This document shows positions 18,139 to 25,232 of a stretch of 64,000 nucleotides of DNA, one piece after another. This stretch comes from Micromonospora pallida. GTDB lineage: Bacteria; Actinomycetota; Actinomycetes; Mycobacteriales; Micromonosporaceae. Location: positions 4,527,001-4,591,000 of the forward strand of contig NZ_FMHW01000002.1 of NCBI RefSeq assembly GCF_900090325.1, in the 5' to 3' direction. How positions within the stretch are numbered: position 1 is the first letter of the stretch; each line of letters begins with the position of its first letter. The position numbers were made by a program, and so were the translations under genes. The notes below the pieces were generated by a model that saw only the letters and a list, made by a program, of their open reading frames with translations, was not told the origin of the DNA and ran no database searches.

Positions 18139-18981
18139 TCAGGCGGCGCGGGCGGTGAAGCGTTCGCCGGAACGCTCGACCACCAGCGGCAGGCCGAAGG
18201 TCTTGGAGAGGTTGTCGCTGGTCAGCGTGGTGCCGAGCAGTCCCTGCGCGACCACACCCCCGTCGCGCAGCAGCAGCGCGTGGGTGAAGCCGGGCGGGAT
18301 CTCCTCCACGTGGTGGGTGACCAGCACCAGCGCCGGCGCGTCCGGGTCGTACGCCAGCTCGGCCAACCGGGCGACAAGGTCCTCCCGACCGCCCAGGTCG
18401 AGCCCGGCGGCGGGCTCGTCGAGGAGCAGCAGCTCCGGGTCGGTCATCAGCGCGCGGGCGATCTGCACCCGCTTGCGCTCCCCCTCGGAGAGGGTGCCGT
18501 AGCCCCGGTCGGCGAGGTGGGCGACGCCGAGCTGGCCGAGCAGGGCCCGGGCGCGGGCCTCGTCGGTGCGGTCGTAGCTCTCCCGCCACCGGCCGACCAC
18601 CGACCAGGCGGCGGTGACCACCACGTCGGTGACCTTCTCCTCGGTCGGGATCCGCTCGGCCAGGGCGGCGGTAGTGAGCCCGATCCGGGTACGCAGTTCG
18701 TTGAGGTCGGTGCGGCCGATCCGCTCGCCCAGCACGTGGGCGGTGCCGGTGGTCGGGTGCAGCCGTCCCGACGCCAGGTTGAGCAGCGTGGTCTTCCCGG
18801 CGCCGTTGGGGCCGAGCACCACCCAACGCTCGTCCAACTCGACGCGCCAGTCGACGTCGTGCAGCAGCGCGGTGCCGGACCGGCGCACGCCCACCCCGTC
18901 GAGGTTGACCACCAGATCCTCGTCCACGGCTGAAGATGCGGGTGCGGCGCCATCCGCGCCAGGGATCAGCTCAGCAGTCAC
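18139..18981 (-). CDS. ABC transporter ATP-binding protein (single gene)
   Basis: A 280-residue ATPase: Walker A GPNGAGKTTLLNLASG, Q-loop region IGLTTAALAERIP, signature LSEGERKRVQIARAL, Walker B LLLLDEPAAGLDLGG, and H-loop VTHHVEEIP. The VTAAWS segment and the long insert resemble ModF-like or iron-type ATPases rather than exporters. GTG at 18981 removes 34 residues of unlikely, Cys-rich leader. No permease gene is adjacent. It shares a strand and 16-bp spacing with ribokinase. Confidence 0.8.
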   Translation of the reverse strand: MTAELIPGADGAAPASSAVDEDLVVNLDGVGVRRSGTALLHDVDWRVELDERWVVLGPNGAGKTTLLNLASGRLHPTTGTAHVLGERIGRTDLNELRTRIGLTTAALAERIPTEEKVTDVVVTAAWSVVGRWRESYDRTDEARARALLGQLGVAHLADRGYGTLSEGERKRVQIARALMTDPELLLLDEPAAGLDLGGREDLVARLAELAYDPDAPALVLVTHHVEEIPPGFTHALLLRDGGVVAQGLLGTTLTSDNLSKTFGLPLVVERSGERFTARAA

Positions 18982-19066
18982 CCATCCATCCAACCATGTG
19001 ACCGTGGCCGGGCACCCCGACGGGCGACGCGCGTCACGGCAACACCTTGCAGGCCAGGGGCATGTA

Positions 19067-19083
19067 GTGAAGAATTTCTTCAC
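19067..19083. promoter_or_regulatory. Perfect 17-bp palindrome upstream of the ABC ATPase gene
   Basis: GTGAAGAATTTCTTCAC reads as two 8-base arms around a central T. It is AT-richer than its surroundings and lies 85 bp upstream of the ABC ATPase start and just after the ROK gene. It is a likely binding site for a dimeric regulator. Confidence 0.6.
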
Positions 19084-19110
19084 ATGGGAACTGGGGTCCG
19101 GCGCGGCCGG

Positions 19111-20288
19111 TCAGCCGACCGTGGAACCGAAGACCTCGTCGCGGACGGCGTCCAGGGCGGTCCGCAGCGCGCCCCGCAGGATCGGTTCCTCGCTCAGCCC
19201 GGTGGGCACCACCCTCGGCCGAACCAGCGTGATCGCGGCCACCTCGTGCTGCACCCGCTCCGCGAGGGCCGCGCCGCCGGCCCGGCCGATCTCGCCGGCC
19301 AGTACGACCAGCGGCGGGTCCAGCACCACGCAGGTGCTCGCCACCCCGAGCGCCAACCGGCGGGCCACCTCGTCGAGCAGCGGACCGCCGGCCGTACCGG
19401 CCGCGATCGCCGCCCGGACGGCCTCGGCGGCGACGACGTCGTCCGGGAAGCCGTACTCCTGGGCCACCGCGCGGACCGCCTCCGCCCCGACCAACTGTTG
19501 GAACGCCGGCTTGGCCCGGCGGGAGACGTCCCGGGGAATCGGCACCCCCGGCACCGGCAGGTAGCCGATCTCGCCGGCCGCGCCGCTGCTGCCGTGGTGC
19601 AGCCGCCCGTTCAGCATGATCGCCAGACCGACCCCGGCGTCCACCCAGACCAGGACGAAGTCCGTCACCCCCGGGCCGCGCCGGACTGCGCCTCGGCGAC
19701 CGCCGCCAGGTTGACGTCGTTCTCGAAGAGCACCGGTGTGGCCAGGTCGTCGCGGAGCGCGGCGAGCAGGCCCCGGTGCCAGCGGGGCAGGTTGAACGCG
19801 AAGGTGATGTCCCCGGTGGCCGGGTCGACCAGACCGGGGGTGCCGAGCACGACCCGGCGCACGCTCGCCATCGGCGTACCCGCGTCCTGGGCCGCCTGCA
19901 CCACCGCGTTGTGCACCACGCCCACCGGGTCGTCGGTGTCCCGGGTCGACTGCTCCACCCGGCCGATCACCGTCCCGGTGATGTCGGCGCAGGCCGCCAC
20001 CACCCGGTCCGCGCCGACGTCCACGCCGATCACGTGCGCGCTGCCCGGCCGGACGGCGTAGAGCTGGGCGTTCGGCCCGCGTCCGCCGGCCTGCTCGCCG
20101 ACCCGGGTGACCAGCCCGCGTTCCTCGAGCCGCTCGACCAACTGGCTGGCGGTGACCTTGGAGAGCCCGGTCAGCTCGCCGAGCCGGGCGCGGGTGAGCG
20201 GACCCTGTTCGAGGAGCAGTTCCAGCGCCGCGCGGTCGTTGAGCGCCCGCAACAGGCGCGGGGTGCCGGGCAGCCGCGTCGAGCTCAT
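19111..20288 (-). pseudogene. ROK (NagC/XylR) family regulator, frameshifted as read
   Basis: The two parts make one ROK regulator of about 390 residues. The first (20288 to 19665) has a winged-helix domain (LTRARLGELTGLSKVTASQLVERLEERG) and the first half of the kinase-like fold ending FENDVNLAAVAEAQSGAARG. The second (19668 to 19111) continues at once with VTDFVLVWVDAGVGLAI and GSSGAAGEIGYLPV. A single base is missing from the G run of the coding strand (five C at 19668-19672 on the plus strand); six would restore the frame. Either an assembly error, or a true break with the halves overlapping by 4 bases. It is divergent from the GH3 gene, which it probably controls. Confidence 0.8.
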
Positions 20289-20317
20289 GCCGTGTCCTCT
20301 GGTTTTGGTAAACCTTG

Positions 20318-20408
20318 TTGATCGAGCGGTGTGGTCAACCATGTTGATCGAGCGGTCTGGTCGACCATGTTTGATCGAGCGGTCTGGTCGACCATGTTTG
20401 ATCGAATC
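20318..20408. promoter_or_regulatory. Tandem 27-bp repeats, candidate operator array
   Basis: Units start at 20318, 20344, 20371 and 20398 (last one partial). Units 2 and 3 are identical and start TTGATCGAGCGGTCTGGTCG; each contains the palindrome GGTCGACC. Unit 1 is 26 bp with two differences. The array lies between the divergent ROK regulator and the GH3 gene. Confidence 0.75.
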
Positions 20409-20526
20409 GATCCGGGCTGACCGTAGCCTATCGGCCGGTCCCGACAGAGGTCAGCGGCCGGACGACCGGCACGGGGTCGTCGATCAGCACGCCCGGGAGA
20501 CCGGACGACGTCGAGAAGGAGATCAC

Positions 20527-21978
20527 GTGGGAATGGATCCAGGACTTCGTCGCCTCGCCCTCGGCACGCTGCTCGCGGCGTACCCCGGGCCGACCCCGCC
20601 GGACTGGGCGCTGGACCTGGTCGGCGCGGGGCTGGCCGGGTACACCCTGTTCGGGACCAACGTCGAGACCCCGGCCCAGGTCGCCGCGGCGACCGCCGCG
20701 CTGCGCGCGGTCCGCGCCGACGTGCTGGTCGCGATCGACGAGGAGGGTGGTGACGTCACCCGGCTGGCGCACGCCACCGGCAGCCCGTTCCCGGGCAACG
20801 CCGCGCTGGGCGCGGTCGGCGACGTGGCGCTCACCCGCCGGGTGTACGCGGCGATCGGCGCGGAGTTGGCCGCGCTGGGCATCACCGTCGACCTCGCCCC
20901 GACCGTGGACGTCAACAGCGTCGACGAGAATCCGGTGATCGGCACCCGGTCGTTCGGCGCCGACCCGCTCCTGGTCGCCGCGCACACCGCCGCCGCCATC
21001 GACGGGTTGCAGGACACCGGGGTGGCGGCCTGCGCCAAGCACTTCCCCGGGCACGGCGCGACCGTCGCCGACTCGCACCTGGAACTGCCGACCGTGGATG
21101 TCCCGCTGGCCGTGCTGCGCGAGCGCGACCTGCCGCCCTTCGCAGCGGCGGTGACCGCCGGAACCCAGGCGATCATGACGGCGCACATCCGGGTGCCGGT
21201 GCTGACCGGCGAGCGGCCGGCGACCTTCAGCCGGGCCGTCCTGGTCGACCTGCTCCGCCGCGAGTTGGGCTTCACCGGCACGGTGATCACCGACGCGCTG
21301 GAGATGAAGGGCGCCTCGGTGGCCGCCGGCGGGGTCGGCCCGGCCGCTGTGGCCGCGCTCGCGGCCGGCGCGGACCTGCTCTGCGTCGGGGCGAAGGTCG
21401 ACGCCGCGCTGGTCGAGCACGTGGTGGCCGAGATCGTCGCCGCGCTCGGCGACGGGCGGCTGGCCCGGGACCGGGTCGAGGAGGCGGCCGGCCGTACCGC
21501 CGAACTCGCCGCCTGGACCCGGACCACCGACGGACCCGCGCCGGACCACGGCGATCTCGGGTACGCCGCCGCGCGCCGCGCGGTCCTCGTCGAAGGGATC
21601 GTCGCCGGGCTGGACCGGCCGCTGGTGGTGCAGGTGCACGCCACCGCCACCATGGCCGAGGGCCGGGTGCCGTGGGGGCTCGGCCCGCACCTGACGGAGG
21701 CCGAGGAGTTCCGGGTGGTGGCGGGCGAGACCGACCCGGCCGCCCTGCGGGCGCTCGCCGGGGACCGCCCGGTCGTGCTGGTCGGCCGGCACCTGCACCG
21801 GTTGCCGGGCGGCGCGGAACTGGTCGAGGAGCTGGCCGCCGTCCATCCGGTGACTGTGGTGGAGATGGGCTGGCCGGGGCGCTGGCGGCCGGCCGGGGTG
21901 CGGGCGTTCGTCGCCACGTACGGCGCCAGCCACGCCAACGGCCGGGCCGCCGCGGAGGTGCTCGGCCTGATCCGCTGA
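20527..21978 (+). CDS. Glycoside hydrolase family 3, beta-N-acetylhexosaminidase (NagZ-like)
   Basis: A 483-residue GH3 enzyme. IDEEGGDVTRL (70-80) and the NagZ motif KHFPGHG followed by D-S-H (171-184), with His184 as the acid/base, are present, and Asp256 in ITDALEMKG is the nucleophile. These mark N-acetylglucosaminidases of cell-wall recycling rather than beta-glucosidases. The C-terminal 150 residues form the extra domain usual in actinomycetes. No signal peptide, so cytosolic. GTG at 20527 has AAGGAG five bases upstream. Divergent from the ROK regulator, whose family senses such sugars. Confidence 0.88.
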   Translation: MGMDPGLRRLALGTLLAAYPGPTPPDWALDLVGAGLAGYTLFGTNVETPAQVAAATAALRAVRADVLVAIDEEGGDVTRLAHATGSPFPGNAALGAVGDVALTRRVYAAIGAELAALGITVDLAPTVDVNSVDENPVIGTRSFGADPLLVAAHTAAAIDGLQDTGVAACAKHFPGHGATVADSHLELPTVDVPLAVLRERDLPPFAAAVTAGTQAIMTAHIRVPVLTGERPATFSRAVLVDLLRRELGFTGTVITDALEMKGASVAAGGVGPAAVAALAAGADLLCVGAKVDAALVEHVVAEIVAALGDGRLARDRVEEAAGRTAELAAWTRTTDGPAPDHGDLGYAAARRAVLVEGIVAGLDRPLVVQVHATATMAEGRVPWGLGPHLTEAEEFRVVAGETDPAALRALAGDRPVVLVGRHLHRLPGGAELVEELAAVHPVTVVEMGWPGRWRPAGVRAFVATYGASHANGRAAAEVLGLIR

Positions 21979-22013
21979 CCCGCGCCAGTCCGACTGCCCC
22001 CAGCCAGCCCGGC

Positions 22014-22364
22014 TCAGCCCAGCGAGCGGGCGTCGGGCGGCAACGGGGTGGTGGCGTCCGGCAGGCCCAGCAGTGGACCGACCGAGGTGATCCGCAGCAC
22101 CCGCTCGACCGCCGGCTGCGGATTCGCGACCCGCAGCGACCGCCCCCGCTCCCGGGCCAGGCTGAACCCCTCGATCAGCGCCCGCAGGCCGGTCGAGTCG
22201 AGAAAGCTCACCTCAGCCAGGTCGACCAGGCACTCCCGCAGGTCGGGCCGGTTCAGCGCGGCGGTCAGCGCGGCCTCCAGCGAGCCGACCGTAGACATGT
22301 CGAGTTCGCCCGACGGGGTCAGCACGACGCCGTCCGGGCCGGTGTCCCGCACCCGTACCTCCAT
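22014..22364 (-). CDS. STAS domain anti-sigma factor antagonist
   Basis: A 116-residue SpoIIAA/RsbV-like protein. The phosphorylatable Ser is in EVSFLDSTGLRALIEG (Ser57), preceded by GELDMSTVGSLEAAL. Unphosphorylated, such proteins bind an anti-sigma kinase and free a sigma factor. No kinase, phosphatase or sigma gene lies next to it, so its partners are elsewhere. Start ATG at 22364. Confidence 0.88.
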   Translation of the reverse strand: MEVRVRDTGPDGVVLTPSGELDMSTVGSLEAALTAALNRPDLRECLVDLAEVSFLDSTGLRALIEGFSLARERGRSLRVANPQPAVERVLRITSVGPLLGLPDATTPLPPDARSLG

Positions 22365-22628
22365 GACCGTTCACCGCCTCTGCGTCCAGCAACCTCGTCG
22401 CCGACCCTAACCGCCCGCTTCGCCCGGGAACCACCAGACCGGCACGACTCATACCGTCCGTCACCACGACCGGGCCACCAAGAAACATGAATAGCCGCAG
22501 GTCAAGCCCACTTCTGGACAACTTGACGCCGCCTTTGGAGGCTTGTCGGACGCCTCTTCGACACATAGCGTTACCTCACCGGGAAATCCGGTCGCCCGAC
22601 ACCTCCTCGGACCTGGGGGGAAGAGGCC
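22365..22628. other. Intergenic region before the STAS gene
   Basis: No gene is seen in this stretch. It is upstream of the STAS gene and should hold its promoter. TTGACC and TATTCAT occur on the minus strand near 22495-22512 but with poor spacing. The sequence around 22490-22570 is less GC-rich than the neighbourhood. Confidence 0.4.
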
Positions 22629-22664
22629 GCGGACCGTGGATCCGGCCCGGGATCCACGGTCCGC
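22629..22664 (-). terminator. Perfect 15-bp terminator hairpin
   Basis: GCGGACCGTGGATCC (22629-22643) and its exact reverse complement (22650-22664) flank a 6-base loop. It lies about 110 bases beyond the stop of the minus-strand GNAT gene and probably ends that transcript. Confidence 0.75.
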
Positions 22665-22773
22665 GCCGGCCGCCCCACGTCGAGCAGCAGCGCCCCACGT
22701 CGAAGTGCCGGCCGCCCGCGTCGCGGTGCCGGCCGCGAGGGGTTGCCGGCCGGGAGCCGGGCGGCGGCGGGCG

Positions 22774-23436
22774 TCAATCGGGATGGACGATGTGCGACCG
22801 CCATCCCCGATCGGGGAAGCCGGCCGCCTCGGCGACCCGGGCCGAGGCAGTGTTCCGGGGCTCGTGCAGGTAGGTCGGCACCGCCCCCTCGTCGAGCACC
22901 CGCCGGGCGGCCTGCGCGACCAGCCGGCGGGCCAGTCCCCGTCCCCGGGCCTCGGGCACCGTCCCCACCGCCAACTCGTGGCCGTACCGGTCGTGCCGCT
23001 TGACGCCGACCCCGGCCAGGTAGTGGCCGTCGGCGTCCCGCACCACCAGCACCTCCCGGTCGAACAGGTGCAGCCAGGATGGGAACCCGGGGTCGGTCGG
23101 GTCGGTCCACTCCCCCACGTCCGGCAGCGCGGCAGGGGCGGTGCACCAGCGGAAGATCCCCTCGCTCAGCGGCAGGCCTGGGTGACCGACCGCCCGGGGC
23201 AGCGCCGACCACAGTCCGGCCGGTCCGTTCGCCGCCAGTGCCCGGACCGCCGGGACGCGCTCCGGCGGCACGGAGAGCACCGCGCCGTCCGGTGCGGCCA
23301 CCGCGACCGCGGGACGAAGCCGGCGGTCCCAGGCCGGGCGGGAGCGTCGGGCGGTGCCGACCACGTGCAGTCCCGGCCCGGCCGGCCACTGGCCGAGCCA
23401 GGTCACCAGGTGCAGATGCAGCCGTCGGTCGAGCAT
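22774..23436 (-). CDS. GNAT family N-acetyltransferase
   Basis: A 220-residue protein whose last 110 residues are a GNAT domain: VLVVRDADGHYLAGVGVKRHDRYGHELAVGTVPEARGRGLARRLVAQ (strand 4, acetyl-CoA loop and helix 3), then TYLHEPRNTASARVAEAAGFPDRG. The N-terminal half is a divergent helper domain seen in actinomycete GNAT proteins. Substrate unknown; it stands alone. Confidence 0.75.
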   Translation of the reverse strand: MLDRRLHLHLVTWLGQWPAGPGLHVVGTARRSRPAWDRRLRPAVAVAAPDGAVLSVPPERVPAVRALAANGPAGLWSALPRAVGHPGLPLSEGIFRWCTAPAALPDVGEWTDPTDPGFPSWLHLFDREVLVVRDADGHYLAGVGVKRHDRYGHELAVGTVPEARGRGLARRLVAQAARRVLDEGAVPTYLHEPRNTASARVAEAAGFPDRGWRSHIVHPD

Positions 23437-23723
23437 TCGATCACCGTACGCGGGACGGCCACCCGTACTCGTGGGCTTCCCGCGACGCGTACGCCCCCGG
23501 CTGGCGCTCGGGGTGGCCGACGCTCCCTGTCCCGATCCGTCGTGGCGACGTCGGACTTTGCCCGCGCCTGAGTGGTTGAGACACCCGACAAGGGGTAAAG
23601 GGAGCGAACATCACCAATGGCCGACGGGCTGGACCACCGGTTTTCGCTCCGGGAACCTGACGGACCGGCCGCGCGTCACACCTATTTCCATAGACGGACA
23701 ACTTTTTCTGGGATGGTACGGCC

Positions 23724-23912
23724 ATGCCTAAGCAAGCAAGCGAACGAGACAAACGGGACACTGGACGGCTCTGGCCGACGCTCGCGGACGGCGTGCCCCC
23801 GGCGGCGCAGTCGCGGCACGTCGGCCAGCGGGCCGCGACTGCCGGGTCATGGGCGGACGTCAACCGGCTGCCGGCGAGCCTCTCCACACTTCGCCACCTC
23901 GGCACCCGCTGA
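23724..23912 (+). CDS. Small hypothetical protein
   Basis: A 62-residue frame from ATG 23724 to TGA 23912. From codon 15 onward nearly every third base is G or C, as in neighbouring genes, which argues for real coding. The product begins MPKQASERDKRD and is basic, without membrane segment or Cys. The ribosome site is weak (GGGATGG). The AT-richer 60 bases upstream (CACCTATTTCCATAGACGG region) could hold a promoter. No family recognised. Confidence 0.45.
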   Translation: MPKQASERDKRDTGRLWPTLADGVPPAAQSRHVGQRAATAGSWADVNRLPASLSTLRHLGTR

Positions 23913-24022
23913 CCAGCGGTCACCCCGCGACACACCGGCCGCGTACGACGAAGGTCTTTAGCACACCTGTCGGGTAGGTTCGTGGTGTTCCGGCACGGCC
24001 ACCGACAGGAGAAGCTCCACCC

Positions 24023-24622
24023 ATGGGCAAAAAGACCATCCACGTCTCCGACTTCAGCGGCACGGTCCTCCAGACCGACGACGAGGTGGTCCGCGTCGTC
24101 GTCCTGGAGCACCCCGACCTGGTCACCGGGCCGGTGCAGTTGGAGATCAGCCCGACCGAGGCGGAGGCGATCGACGACGCGGCGCTCGACGTGGCCGTGG
24201 TGGAGATCTACGACCCGCACGGCGACGGCGAGCCCCGACGGGTGGTGCTGACCGCCAGCGAGTTCGACGCGATGGCGACCGAGACGCCGATGGCGCAACT
24301 GTTGCGCACCGCCGAGCGGGTCCGCCCGCCGAAGGCCCGCAAGACCGCCGAGAAGATCGACTACGGCACGATCGAACATGCCGGCAAGCCGCACCGGGGC
24401 CGGGTCACCGACGAGGAGGCCACGCTGGTCCGCGAGCGGCTCGACGAAGTCAACAAGCGGCTCGCCGACGCCGGGCTCCGGCAGATCGACCCGGCCGACC
24501 CGGAGCACGCCGGCCGGTACGGCTTCCCCGCGCCGGACGACACGACCACCGTGCCCGGCGGGAACGACACGTCCACTCCGGACGGTGTGCCGTTCGTGAC
24601 GACGCAGGCCACGCCGGTCTGA
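24023..24622 (+). CDS. Conserved hypothetical protein
   Basis: A 199-residue acidic soluble protein. The first 95 residues are beta-rich (KKTIHVSDFSGTVLQTDDE, ALDVAVVEIYDP); the middle has KIDYGTIEHAGKPHRGRVTDEEATLVRERLDEVNKRLADAG, then DPEHAGRYGF and a Thr/Pro-rich tail. The middle segment looks like a helical binding module, but no named domain is recognised with confidence. AGGAG lies about 12 bases before ATG 24023. Nudix gene follows by 49 bp on the same strand. Confidence 0.65.
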   Translation: MGKKTIHVSDFSGTVLQTDDEVVRVVVLEHPDLVTGPVQLEISPTEAEAIDDAALDVAVVEIYDPHGDGEPRRVVLTASEFDAMATETPMAQLLRTAERVRPPKARKTAEKIDYGTIEHAGKPHRGRVTDEEATLVRERLDEVNKRLADAGLRQIDPADPEHAGRYGFPAPDDTTTVPGGNDTSTPDGVPFVTTQATPV

Positions 24623-24671
24623 GACCAGCGGGACGCGACGAACCGGCGGTGACCGCGTATCGTCCTGCGGT

Positions 24672-25181
24672 GTGAGCGGCGTACCCCACTCCCACTGCTC
24701 CGGCTGCGGCACCGCCTACCCCGGCGGGGCGGACTGGCCCCGGATCTGCGCGGCCTGCGGCCACACCACCTGGCGCAATCCCCTACCGGTGGCGGTCGCC
24801 GTCCAGCCGGTACTCACCCCCGACGGGCTCGGCGTGGTGGTCCAGCGCCGCGACATCGAGCCCGCCCGGGGCCTGCTCGCCCTGCCCGGCGGCTTCATCG
24901 AGTACGGCGAGGAATGGCGGGAGGCGCTCGTCCGCGAACTGTGGGAGGAGACCGGCCTGACCGGAGAGGCGGCGAGCGTACGGCTCTTCGCCGTGCATAG
25001 TGCCCCGAGTGGCGGGACGATCATGGTCTTCGGGGTGCTGCCGACCCGACGGCTGGAAGACCTGCCCGCCTCCGTGCCCACGGCGGAGTCGACCGAGTGG
25101 CTCGTCCTCACCGAGCCGGCCGAACTCGCCTTCTCCACCCACTCCGAGGTGCTCTCGAGCTTCCTCACCGCCGGAGCCTGA
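24672..25181 (+). CDS. Nudix hydrolase with N-terminal zinc ribbon
   Basis: A 169-residue hydrolase. The first 32 residues hold a zinc ribbon (HCSGCG...ICAACG), then a Nudix domain with the complete Nudix box starting GGFIEYGEEW and running through REALVRELWEETGL (about residues 75-98). Zinc-ribbon Nudix proteins of this size often act on NADH or ADP-ribose-like compounds; the substrate is not proven here. Start GTG at 24672. Confidence 0.85.
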   Translation: MSGVPHSHCSGCGTAYPGGADWPRICAACGHTTWRNPLPVAVAVQPVLTPDGLGVVVQRRDIEPARGLLALPGGFIEYGEEWREALVRELWEETGLTGEAASVRLFAVHSAPSGGTIMVFGVLPTRRLEDLPASVPTAESTEWLVLTEPAELAFSTHSEVLSSFLTAGA

Positions 25182-25232
25182 ACGGCAGGCCTCTCCGGAG
25201 CGCAGCCTCGTTCCGTTCCCTGTCGTTGGTTG

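Noticed and set aside
20318..20408. CRISPR array
   Set aside because: Units abut without spacers and are too few; a tandem operator-like repeat explains them better.
22365..22773. Possible small RNA or gene in the AT-richer patch before the STAS gene
   Set aside because: No consistent promoter, structured element or coding bias beyond the terminator hairpin.
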